NCBI RefSeq assembly: GCF_014639075.1
Contig: NZ_BMFS01000002.1
Location: 294,228-358,227 of the forward strand
DNA length: 64,000 nt
Source: Glycocaulis albus
GTDB lineage: Bacteria > Pseudomonadota > Alphaproteobacteria > Caulobacterales > Maricaulaceae
Reading direction: 5' to 3'
In this document: piece after piece, positions 45,836 through 53,711 of the stretch
Position numbering within the stretch: the first letter of the stretch is position 1
Layout: the number at the start of each line of letters is the position of its first letter
Position numbers and translations under genes: made by a program
Notes under the pieces: model-generated
Seen by the model: only the letters and a program-made list of their open reading frames with translations
What the model was told of the DNA's origin: nothing
Databases searched by the model: none

Positions 45836-46915
45836 CTAATCCTCGAAAACGATTTCGGGTGCCGGGCGGTTCGCCGTCCGCGCTGTTTCCAGCATGGCGC
45901 CGGCAGCGCTGGCAAAGGCACGCGCGAGTGGCCCGTCTTCCAGCGCCACCAGCCGCCCTTCGTCACTGGCTTCGCGTAAAGACGGGTGAAGCGGTATCTC
46001 GCCAAGGAAGGGAACACCCATCAGCCCGGCTTCGGACCGCACGCCGCCGCGCCCGAAAATCTCGCTTCCCTCCCCGCAATGCGGGCACAGGAAGAAGCTC
46101 ATATTCTCGATCATGCCGAGCACCGGTATTTCGGTGCGTTCAAACAGGGCCATCGCCTTGCGCGCATCGTCCAGCGCCACAGTCTGCGGGGTGGACACGA
46201 TTACGGCGCCGCTGATCGGCATGCCTTGCGCTATGGCTAGCTGCGCATCGCCCGTGCCCGGCGGCATGTCGATAATGAGAACATCCAGCGGGCCGTCCCC
46301 ACCATCCCAGTCCACCTCGGTGAGGAATTGCCGGATAGCGCCGGTCACCATCGGTCCGCGCCAGACAACCGGCTCCCGGCCGCCAACCAGAAAGCCCGTC
46401 GAGACCAGCTTCACGCCGTGTGCCTGCAAAGGCACGATGCCGGCATCGGTCTTGCGCAGGCCCGGCGCCTCGGTCAGGCCGAACAGGCGCGGCGCGCTGG
46501 GCCCGAACACGTCGGCATCAACAAGGCCCGTGCGCAATCCCTGCCGCACGCACGCGCCGGCCAGGTTGGCCGCCACCGTCGACTTGCCGACACCGCCCTT
46601 GCCAGACCCGACAGCGATGATCAGCGGCGCTGGAGCCTTTGCAGGAGAGGGTGCACTGCGTTTTGCTTCCCGGACGGGCCGGCGTTCGGTTTCCACGATG
46701 ATCCTGACCCGCTCGATCCCCTCCACAGCCAGCACGGCCTTCTCGGCGCGGGCCCGCAGGCCCGCCTCCTCATCGGCACCATCTCCGCCGTCAGGCGGGG
46801 TCAGGATGATGGTGGCTATCGCGGAGCGTACATCCACGGCGGAAACGCGCGCCTTCAGCTCTGGAAGCTGCGTTTCAAGCGCCTGTCGGACAGTCTGTGC
46901 TGAATCGTCTTGCAT
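45836..46915 (-). CDS. apbC: Mrp/ApbC-type iron-sulfur cluster carrier ATPase
   Basis: 359 residues. An N-terminal DUF59/MIP18-like domain (about residues 1-85) precedes the P-loop domain. The deviant Walker A is GSGKGGVGKSTVAANLA. DVLIIDMPPGTGDAQLAIAQ and the family-specific CPHCGEGSEIFGRGG with the CxxC that binds a bridging cluster are intact. ApbC-type proteins deliver Fe-S clusters to target proteins. It is convergent with the hydrolase pair (6 bp apart) and divergent from the envelope gene at 47117. Confidence 0.95.
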   Translation of the reverse strand: MQDDSAQTVRQALETQLPELKARVSAVDVRSAIATIILTPPDGGDGADEEAGLRARAEKAVLAVEGIERVRIIVETERRPVREAKRSAPSPAKAPAPLIIAVGSGKGGVGKSTVAANLAGACVRQGLRTGLVDADVFGPSAPRLFGLTEAPGLRKTDAGIVPLQAHGVKLVSTGFLVGGREPVVWRGPMVTGAIRQFLTEVDWDGGDGPLDVLIIDMPPGTGDAQLAIAQGMPISGAVIVSTPQTVALDDARKAMALFERTEIPVLGMIENMSFFLCPHCGEGSEIFGRGGVRSEAGLMGVPFLGEIPLHPSLREASDEGRLVALEDGPLARAFASAAGAMLETARTANRPAPEIVFED

Positions 46916-47116
46916 GGCCTGCTCTTAAACCAGCCAGCCTCATGCATCTACCGGCACGGGCCGCTGCAATTAAGGTTAATTTTTCGGGATCAATTGCATC
47001 TCCCGAGCGTTTCCCCTTTCGGACCGCTGCCCGCATAGGTATGGTTAACAGATATTTACCGTGTGCGGGTTGGGGGGAACACCAGCCACGGTGTTTGGAG
47101 GGGAGTGTCAGATATA

Positions 47117-48871
47117 ATGTCGAGGGAGGGTGAGTCCCGGTATTCACGGCGGCAGGACGATTCAGTCAGTCCTATGGTCGTGCTTTTGTCGGTCATCGTC
47201 CTGCTCGTCATCATCCTGATCGCCGGCTATGTGATGTGGCCGTGCAGTGACCGGCCCGGCAGTTTCAAACCATGCCAGATCGACCGTTTCCTGCTGCGCA
47301 CAGCCGTGGCCGATGCCTGCCTGCGCGAGGGACAAACCCGATTTGTCGATACCAGCCCGATCCGGGTTCCCTCGCGCTACCGCGAGCGCAGAGGCAACGC
47401 CGTTTCCTTCTCCTCGCTGAACCCCGGCACGCTGGACCGCCTTCCACCGCACGCATCGACCATCGTGAACGGGCGCGCCCTGCGCCAGCGTGAAGTTGGC
47501 GATATCAATTGCCCTGCGGTGACCGATACGCTGATACCGGTCGGCGCTGACCGGTTTTCCACCGCGCGCGGCATGCTTCAGCCGGAGGCCGAGCTGGTTC
47601 TCTACCGGCTTCTGGTCGTGGAGCGCCGGCCGATGAGCCTGCGCGACACCTATCCCTTCCTGCCCCAGCGCGATACGGCCACTATCGAGCGCATCATCCA
47701 GCTGAATACGAGCTTCGGCTCATCGCGCGGCGGCACCTATCCGCCCCGGCCCTGGTTTGTGCGCTGGGATCTGTGTGGTTACGACGACAATGATGACCGC
47801 CGTCCCCGTGCTGCAGTCTTCATCGATCCGGAACAGGATTCCTTCGAGTGCATGTCACGGGAAAATGCTGCGCGCCTCTATGCCGAAGGCGCGCGCTACT
47901 GGCTCCTTCTGGGCGATGCAGAGCTGGCGCGCAGCGACGTGCAGTGTGTCTGGGACAGCGAGTACGATGGCTTCTGCCCGGGTGGTTACCGCGACGGCTA
48001 TACCTATCTGCGCCATGGCAGTTTCGAGCCGGCGCCGACCGCGCTCGATCTGGCCATGCAGAACTGGCGGCGCGCCTCTGACTGGGGGCGCAGTTTCGGG
48101 GCGCAGGCATCCCTGATGGCCCAGCGCCGGCTGCAGGCGCACACGGTCCAGTGCCAGAGCTCGATGGACGGCTCCAGCCTGCGCCGCATATCGCGCTTCG
48201 GGCCGGATGGCATTGGCGAGGTTATCCGCCTGTCCTTGCGCCAGCGTGCGCTGGCTTCGCTCGGCTACCATTCAGGTGCGGTTGACGGCTATTACGGCCC
48301 GGAGACACGCGAAGCGGTGCGCGGCTTCCAGCGCGAGCTCGGCTTCGATGAAACCGGCGCCCTCACCCCCCGCCAGACCACACTCCTGATCTGTCATTCC
48401 GCCCAGACCGCGCGCGAGACCAGCGTGCAGAACACGCTTGGCATCATGTACGCCACGGGGCTGGGCGTGGAACAGAACACCGACCTGGCACTGGAATGGC
48501 TGGAAACAGCCGCCCGCCGCAACGACCCGGACGCCTATTTCAATCTCGCCATCATCTACGGAACCGGCGCCGTGCTGGGCAGCTATAATCTGTGCGGCAT
48601 TATCGAGAATTTCGAGCGCGCGGAGTCCTACCTCGCCGAAGCGGCCCGCCTCGGCCACCCGGTCGCGCGCCGCTGGCGCGCCAGCCCGGAATACAACCGC
48701 CTGCCTTCCCCCCGTGCGCGCTGGGAGACGATCTCAGAGCGCATCCGCGCTGCCGCGATCGAGGGTGGAGGACTGTTCTATCTCGAATGGGAAGACCGCA
48801 ATGTCCGCCTTCCCGATATTGATCTGCTTCCGCCCGGCTGCCTTGAAGCCGAACGCTTCCAGGGGGGCTGA
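47117..48871 (+). CDS. Membrane protein with peptidoglycan-binding and Sel1-like repeats
   Basis: 584 residues from ATG at 47117 (GGAGGGGAG upstream, spacing rather long). One transmembrane helix (PMVVLLSVIVLLVIILIAGY, about residues 19-38). A Cys-rich periplasmic region of about 330 residues follows, with no family I recognise. Next is a peptidoglycan-binding type 1 domain (RALASLGYHSGAVDGYYG and ETREAVRGFQRELG), then Sel1 repeats (NTLGIMYATGLGVEQNTDLA and DPDAYFNLAIIYGTG). It probably tethers a complex to the cell wall. It precedes a lipoprotein gene by 61 bp in the same direction. Confidence 0.8.
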   Translation: MSREGESRYSRRQDDSVSPMVVLLSVIVLLVIILIAGYVMWPCSDRPGSFKPCQIDRFLLRTAVADACLREGQTRFVDTSPIRVPSRYRERRGNAVSFSSLNPGTLDRLPPHASTIVNGRALRQREVGDINCPAVTDTLIPVGADRFSTARGMLQPEAELVLYRLLVVERRPMSLRDTYPFLPQRDTATIERIIQLNTSFGSSRGGTYPPRPWFVRWDLCGYDDNDDRRPRAAVFIDPEQDSFECMSRENAARLYAEGARYWLLLGDAELARSDVQCVWDSEYDGFCPGGYRDGYTYLRHGSFEPAPTALDLAMQNWRRASDWGRSFGAQASLMAQRRLQAHTVQCQSSMDGSSLRRISRFGPDGIGEVIRLSLRQRALASLGYHSGAVDGYYGPETREAVRGFQRELGFDETGALTPRQTTLLICHSAQTARETSVQNTLGIMYATGLGVEQNTDLALEWLETAARRNDPDAYFNLAIIYGTGAVLGSYNLCGIIENFERAESYLAEAARLGHPVARRWRASPEYNRLPSPRARWETISERIRAAAIEGGGLFYLEWEDRNVRLPDIDLLPPGCLEAERFQGG

Positions 48872-48932
48872 CAATGACTTCGCAATCACTGCCGGAGCCT
48901 TTGCGCCAAACACAAGTTGAAGGATGTACGCC

Positions 48933-49619
48933 ATGAGCCTGGTCCGGATTTCAGCCTCTCTCGTCAGCTTTTCGCTGCTCGCCGCGTGCGCGGCGCCCCA
49001 GCAATCTGTCCCGGCCCGCGATATCCACGCGCTCGAAACCGCAGAGCGCATCTGCAATATCGGCAGCCTGACGCAGGAGTATAACCGGCTGCGCAACGAG
49101 GCGCGCACCGTCGTGACGCCCTCGCACTGGACCTCGAACTGGATACTCGCGCCCTGGCCGGGAAGCTATGTCGACAGCCATTCCAGCCAGTCCTCCAGCC
49201 GTACCGAGGACGTGAATGTCCGCCCGCCCTTCGGCCCGTCCACGCCCACAATTGACCTGGTGCGTACCTTCGAAGTTGATCTGGACGCCTCCTACCGCGC
49301 CTCCACCTCGTCGTGCCAGGCCTATGCGGCCTGCATGTACCAGAACCGCTATAATGAGGGCTATTGCCAGCGCTCGGCGGCAGACTGGCAGATCGCGCAG
49401 GAACGCTTCCAGAGCCTCTCCTACCGCCTCGCTGACGTACGAGTGCAGATGGCCCAGATCTGCCCGGACTGCCCGCCGGCCATCATCATCCCCGGCCACC
49501 GCCGCTACGGCCATGACTATGGCTACCGGTCCCGGCACCACGCGCCCTACCGGCGCGCGCGTGATTGCGAGGATTATATCGGCGGGGTGTTCACCACCAG
49601 CTCCTGCCGGCGCTACTAG
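48933..49619 (+). CDS. Hypothetical lipoprotein, Cys/Tyr-rich
   Basis: 228 residues from ATG at 48933 (GAAGGA eight bases upstream; an ATG three codons earlier overlaps the ribosome binding site). Lipobox LLAAC after a short signal. The mature protein has several cysteines (CQAYAACMYQNRYNEGYC and CPDCPP) and a basic Tyr/His-rich C-terminus. The CxxC-type pairs suggest disulfides in the periplasm. Not recognised otherwise. It follows the peptidoglycan-binding protein and may work with it. Confidence 0.7.
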   Translation: MSLVRISASLVSFSLLAACAAPQQSVPARDIHALETAERICNIGSLTQEYNRLRNEARTVVTPSHWTSNWILAPWPGSYVDSHSSQSSSRTEDVNVRPPFGPSTPTIDLVRTFEVDLDASYRASTSSCQAYAACMYQNRYNEGYCQRSAADWQIAQERFQSLSYRLADVRVQMAQICPDCPPAIIIPGHRRYGHDYGYRSRHHAPYRRARDCEDYIGGVFTTSSCRRY

Positions 49620-49695
49620 CCAGCGGCAGGCTTTGACAGCCTTGGCAGATATATTGGCTTGATCGCGCTTTGCCTTAGCGGCTAAACCGGCCAGT

Positions 49696-49786
49696 GGAGA
49701 GGTGGCCGAGTGGTCGAAGGCGCTCCCCTGCTAAGGGAGTATACGCCAAAAGCGTATCGAGGGTTCGAATCCCTTCCTCTCCGCCA
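49696..49786 (+). tRNA. tRNA-Ser (anticodon GCU), integration site of the adjacent island
   Basis: 91 nt with encoded CCA (49784-49786). Acceptor GGAGAGG pairs with CCTCTCC. The anticodon arm has loop CTGCTAA giving GCT. The long variable arm (atacgccaaaagcgtat) is typical of serine tRNAs. The integrase gene begins 129 bp downstream, the usual layout for integration into a tRNA 3' end. Confidence 0.97.
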
Positions 49787-49914
49787 GATTTCCGGGCGCG
49801 CCACGTCTACAAACCGTTGATTATAATCATAATTTACCGAGATTAACTTTTCTGCTCGATCTCTGACTCCTCGATGTGCTATACATTTTGCTGCACAATT
49901 TGCGGGGCAGAGCG

Positions 49915-51180
49915 ATGAATATCACCCGGCGTGGGAGCACGTTTTATCTCGTCCGGCGGGTGCCGAGGCGCTATCAGACGGTGGAAACGCGCGCCACGAT
50001 CTGGATCAGCCTGCACACCGATTCTGAAAGTGAGGCGCAACGCAAGGCCCCGGCTGCCTGGAGCCTGATGGAGGCAGCCTGGGAAGCGCGGCTTGCCGGA
50101 GACAGCGATGATGCCGAGCGCCGGTATGAAGCGGCCCGCGATCTCGCGGCCATGCGCGGCTTTCATTATCTGCCAGCGCAGAAAGTGGCGGCTCTGCCCC
50201 GTGAGGAACGCCTGCAGCGTATGGAAGCTATCTTGCGCGATGGCGAACCGGACCGGGTTGAGGCTTCAGCCCTGCTTGGCGGCGTTGAACAGCCCGCCAT
50301 CACGGTCAGCCGGGCGCTGGAACTGTTCTGGACGCTCGCGAGGGACCGCACCCTTGGAAAGAGCGAGGATCAGCTGCGCCGCTGGAAGAACCCGCGCATC
50401 AAGGCGGTCCGTAATTTTCTTCACGTGGTGGGCGACAAGGCGATCAGCGAGATCACGCCTGATGACGTGCTCGAATTCCGGCAATGGTGGATCGACCGGG
50501 TGGAGACTGAAGGGTTAACCGCCAACAGCGCCAACAAGGACTTCACGCATCTGGCCGACATGCTGAAAACCGTAAACCGGATGAAGCGGCTGGGTCTGGT
50601 TCTGCCCTTTACCGATGTCGCCCTGAAAGAGGGCGAGAAGCGCACGCGCCCGCCCTTTTCGGTGGACTGGATCAGAACGCGGCTGATGGCTCCCGGCGCC
50701 CTGGACGGGCTGAACACGCAGGCGCGTTGCCTGGTGCTCGGCATGATCAATACCGGGTACCGGCCAAGTGAGGCGGCGGGGCTTTTACCGGAACATATCC
50801 GGCTCGATACCGATATTCCCCATATCTCGATCGAGCCGGCCGGGCGTCAGCTGAAGAACGCCACCAGCAAACGCGTCATTCCGCTAGCCGGGGTTTCGCT
50901 GGAGGCATTCCGGGCCTGCCCCGACGGATTTCCGGCCTATCGCGGCAAGGACAAGATCAGCGCGACCGTGAACAAATATCTGCGCGAGAATGGCCTTCTG
51001 GAAACGCCCGCGCACAGCCTTTACGGCCTGCGTCACAGCTTTGAGGACCGGATGATCGCCGCGCACGTGGATGAGCGCGTGCGGCGTGACCTTTTCGGGC
51101 ATGCCTATAACCGCGAACGCTATGGCAAGGGGGCTGATCTGAAGCATCTTCACAAGGTCGTTTCCAGCGTCGCCCTGTAG
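49915..51180 (+). CDS. int: Tyrosine recombinase/phage-type integrase
   Basis: 421 residues from ATG at 49915; the frame opens 13 codons earlier. The N-terminal part (RRGSTFYLVRRVPRRYQ) is the DUF6538-type region seen in many alphaproteobacterial island integrases, followed by a core-binding domain. Catalytic residues are visible: Arg in NTGYRPSEAAGLLPEH, the HxxR pair in LYGLRHSFEDRM, histidine in LFGHAYN, and the tyrosine nucleophile in RERYGKG. It lies next to tRNA-Ser, so it probably integrated the DNA to its right, including the CRISPR-Cas locus. The last 31 bp overlap the convergent small gene. Confidence 0.93.
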   Translation: MNITRRGSTFYLVRRVPRRYQTVETRATIWISLHTDSESEAQRKAPAAWSLMEAAWEARLAGDSDDAERRYEAARDLAAMRGFHYLPAQKVAALPREERLQRMEAILRDGEPDRVEASALLGGVEQPAITVSRALELFWTLARDRTLGKSEDQLRRWKNPRIKAVRNFLHVVGDKAISEITPDDVLEFRQWWIDRVETEGLTANSANKDFTHLADMLKTVNRMKRLGLVLPFTDVALKEGEKRTRPPFSVDWIRTRLMAPGALDGLNTQARCLVLGMINTGYRPSEAAGLLPEHIRLDTDIPHISIEPAGRQLKNATSKRVIPLAGVSLEAFRACPDGFPAYRGKDKISATVNKYLRENGLLETPAHSLYGLRHSFEDRMIAAHVDERVRRDLFGHAYNRERYGKGADLKHLHKVVSSVAL

Positions 51181-51341
51181 GCGCGTTCAAGTGCCTCCAG
51201 TTCCTCCAGATCCTGCTCGAAGGCGCGGAATATCGGCAGATACACCGGATCCTCGCGCACCAGCTTTGCTGCCGCGATATGGGCGCGTTTCACACGGGCA
51301 AGCTCGCTCAAACCCTGCGCCGGTAAAGCCCCTCGGTTCAT
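51150..51341 (-). CDS. Small hypothetical protein of the island
   Basis: 63 residues from ATG at 51341, overlapping the previous gene's stop (ATGA). Highly charged and helical (LARVKRAHIAAAKLVRE, then DLEELEALERAYRATLE), with a PVYLPIF segment. Upstream in-frame codons to 51656 lie in another gene. Unknown role. It is convergent with the integrase and overlaps it by 31 bp, which is unusual but compatible with an island edge. Confidence 0.55.
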   Translation of the reverse strand: MNRGALPAQGLSELARVKRAHIAAAKLVREDPVYLPIFRAFEQDLEELEALERAYRATLETTL

Positions 51342-51574
51342 ATCCTGCCCTCCGGCCCGCCCCTTTTTCCCGCAAGGCGCGCGCGCAATTCGGGAGGGTT
51401 TTGAGGGCCGAAGCCGAGGCGTTCTGTGGGCACGCGCACGGCGGCCTGGGCCGCACCCTGATTGCGCTGTGAGAGGAAGTTGAATTGCGGGCCATCTGCC
51501 ATGGCCGCGCCGTGAGAAAGCGCCATAACACAAGCGCTTACACCACCTACAAAACGTATGAATAACGGGCTCAT
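51338..51574 (-). CDS. Small exported hypothetical protein of the island
   Basis: 78 residues from ATG at 51574 (AAGAG close upstream); ATG at 51595 is an alternative. Signal peptide of about 25 residues (LFIRFVGGVSACVMALSHG). The mature part is Gln/Asn/Arg-rich with no family recognised. Coupled by ATGA to the downstream gene. Possibly a leftover of a conjugative transfer region, judging only by its neighbours. The 237-bp gap to the traD-like fragment shows nothing coding. Confidence 0.5.
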   Translation of the reverse strand: MSPLFIRFVGGVSACVMALSHGAAMADGPQFNFLSQRNQGAAQAAVRVPTERLGFGPQNPPELRARLAGKRGGPEGRI

Positions 51575-51811
51575 GGGCTCTTTTCCGCCTGTCATAGCGC
51601 AGCACAGCCCCTATGGGGCTGCGCATACAGAAACTGGCGGCCGAGATTTTGCCCATACGACCGAGAGTGAGAATGCAGGGAATACAGGTGAAGTCAACAG
51701 GTTAGCGGGTCAATATGGTTTCTCCCCCGTTAACTTGGCGGCTTCTTCGCGCTTGCCGAAAGGCCCCGTTGGCTTACGGAAGGGAGCATCTGACCAGAGG
51801 CGCGGCGAGCG

Positions 51812-52243
51812 TCAGCGAGAGGGAGGGGCGACATCGATGGCCAGGGCATTGTAGATATAGCCGCTGGCGAAGGCGGCAAAGTGGTCAGCCGACTGGCGGG
51901 TATAGAGATCGGCCAGGATGCGTTCGGCGGGCATGCGCACATTGCTTCTGTCATGGCGTGCAACGGCAAATTCGCGGTTTGAGCCGAGCGCGTTATTCAG
52001 CCGCGCCATGTTCACTGACATCCAGTTTTGCTGGTCGATCGGGTTGGCGTTCTGGGTGATGAAATAGAAGGCGGTGCCCATGGTGGTGATGACGCAGAGC
52101 ACGGCCATGAGGCGCATAATCTGGAGGGACATGCGCGCTGTGTGGATGAAGACCTGACCGCCGCGTAGCCATGAGGAGTGGGCGGCATCGCTGCCAAGGG
52201 AGGTATCGCGACGGGCTATTATTCGCCCTCCCCCTCGATCCAT
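51812..52243 (-). pseudogene. Truncated TraD-like conjugative coupling protein (N-terminal part only)
   Basis: 143 residues from ATG at 52243. The segment SSWLRGGQVFIHTARMSLQIMRLM followed by a hydrophobic helix (residues about 31-66) resembles the start of F-type TraD coupling proteins: a GGQ...R.Q block before the first transmembrane helix. Complete coupling proteins exceed 600 residues with Walker motifs, and none follow. A ribbon-helix-helix gene directly upstream on the same strand (25-bp overlap) is common for such modules. The TraD identity is by pattern, so moderate. Confidence 0.5.
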
Positions 52244-52584
52244 ATTTCGGGATTGAGGGCACCGATTGCGGTACATATTTCGAGCGGTGAGAGGATGTTA
52301 TCGCCGCCCATTCGTACGGCGGTCTGGACCACATTTTTCTTGTGCGTGTCGGGCCAGTTTTCGACTTGGGCGGCGATGAGAGCGAAGCTCAGCCAGCGCA
52401 AGGTTTTGAGCATTTCCCGGCGTTCGGATGCGCCATTGAGATGCTCGCGAATAGCCGTACGCACCAGCTCTGTTCGGTTGCTGGCCTGGCCAGACTGAAC
52501 GGCATAATCAAGTTGATGGAGCAGCTCTGTTTCGAGCCGGATACGCAGATACGGACCTTTATCAGGGCCGGTGATATTTTGCAT
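52219..52584 (-). CDS. Ribbon-helix-helix DNA-binding protein, conjugation-module type
   Basis: 121 residues from ATG at 52584 with GCGAGGACC upstream. The ribbon-helix-helix fold is seen in YLRIRLETELLHQLDYAV followed by SNRTELVRTAIREHLNG, a CopG/Arc-type motif (about residues 12-50). A further helical region (LKTLRWLSFALIAAQ) may oligomerise. Its frame overlaps the traD-like gene. The three operator-like repeats at 52703-52760 lie about 120-180 bp upstream of its start and are likely its binding sites. Confidence 0.75.
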   Translation of the reverse strand: MQNITGPDKGPYLRIRLETELLHQLDYAVQSGQASNRTELVRTAIREHLNGASERREMLKTLRWLSFALIAAQVENWPDTHKKNVVQTAVRMGGDNILSPLEICTAIGALNPEIWIEGEGE

Positions 52585-52702
52585 TAGTTGGTCCTCGCTT
52601 GATTGGGCAAGGACGATAGGTAGCGAGAGATAGTTTGATAAGGATAAATGCCGCCGCCACACAATGGCGTTCATAGTGCCGTGATGCATGAAAGATCGGA
52701 AA

Positions 52703-52760
52703 GGTCATGATGTAACCGGGCGTGGTCACGATGTGACCCTCGGAGGGTTGCATCGTGACC
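52703..52760. promoter_or_regulatory. Three phased operator-like repeats
   Basis: GGTCATGATGTAACC at 52703-52717, the perfect inverted repeat GGTCACGATGTGACC at 52724-52738, and the half-site ATCGTGACC ending at 52760. Start-to-start and end-to-end spacings are 21 and 22 bp, two helical turns, so a regulator could bind on one face. Likely target of the ribbon-helix-helix protein. Confidence 0.65.
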
Positions 52761-52866
52761 ACTCTAACCCCTTGAAATCCCGTATGTTCTGATGATGGCC
52801 CTATTCGGACCTTAAGGCGTTGCCGCCTTGGTCCGGATGTCACCCACCTTCTAACTAATTGGTTTA

Positions 52867-53007
52867 ATGATGGTAATTCGTCTTGCACAGCCAGACGGCA
52901 CGGTGTGCATACTGTGTGAGAAAAACCAATGCGCTGATGCGCGGGCGGCAAAGCCGCCCGTACCGGCTAACGGACGTAAAGAGGAAGCGGGCATTAGAGC
53001 CTGATCC
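52867..53007 (+). CDS. Possible small CxxC protein (weak)
   Basis: 46 codons from ATG at 52867: a short strand-like start (VIRLAQPDGTVC), then CILCEKNQC giving a C-x2-C-x4-C arrangement and a basic tail. No clear ribosome binding site. The strong hairpin at 52942-52960 lies inside it. It may be chance; reported because the cysteine spacing resembles a zinc ribbon. Confidence 0.2.
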
Positions 53008-53520
53008 GTTGTCGCATTTCCGCCGGTGGTGAAGACCGGATCGGCACGCATAGCGACCAACCTCTCCGGCAAGACGGGAGAGGATCACACCCTCGATAGG
53101 AAGATGATCGCACCAGCGTTCTACCGGCTGGGATCGCGGCGGGCCGAAAATGGGCGCTCATGTGGCGTGCGCGCGTTCACCCGGTGCCGCGAAAAAACCG
53201 CACGAGGTAAGCGGAAGAAAACCGTCGCGAACCAGGCGCGGAAACGAAGCGCAAATGGCCCACGGGCTGCCCCGGAAAACCTCCCGGCCAAAACGGATAT
53301 CCCGGAGAGAATGGACGCAAAAAAACAGTCCTCGGCGATCAGCGCGCCTCACACAACGCAATGCGGCCCTGCCCGTTCTTGCCGGTGGGCTAAAGCCGCC
53401 AGTCTCCGGGAAGGCGTTGGCAAGGCACAGCGGGTTCACAAAACGCTGGGGATGAGATAGATTGACGGAGTGGGGATCGGGCTTCCACCCGGCCTCCCTT
53501 TCTCTAGAACGTGATGAGAG

Positions 53521-53554
53521 AGACCCGGACATGCCAGCTGGTCCGGGTCTTTTT
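53521..53554 (+). terminator. Intrinsic terminator upstream of cas3
   Basis: Stem agacccggac (53521-53530) with gtccgggtct (53541-53550), 10-nt loop, then TTTT. It would stop rightward transcription before the cas operon, so cas3 needs its own promoter in 53555-53711; none is clear to me. Confidence 0.85.
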
Positions 53555-53711
53555 CATGCGGAAAAGACGCTGACGGATTGGCGACGGCGAAATCCTCTCC
53601 GTGGACGGCGAACCGTGGCAAGCCGACTTGCTCTGCAGAGAGTGGAACCGGTTCGTATTTAACTGGCGTCTCGCCTTATGATCCGTCCCTGAGATGGGCG
53701 GAGGAGACATT

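Larger units (their letters stand above)
52585..53711. other. 1.1-kb island region without a confident gene
   Basis: Holds the three operator-like repeats (52703-52760), a strong hairpin without T-run (52942-52949 with 52953-52960), a weak small reading frame (52867-53007) and a terminator (53521-53554). Longer frames on both strands at 53026-53532 have no ribosome binding site, odd composition and no family resemblance. The layout, intergenic DNA next to a transfer-module regulator, could include an origin of transfer, but no nick-site motif is recognised. Confidence 0.5.

Noticed and set aside
53026..53532. Overlapping frames of 144 codons (plus) and 124 codons (minus) upstream of cas3
   Set aside because: No ribosome binding site, extremely Arg/Lys/Ala-biased, no recognisable family, and equal support on both strands.
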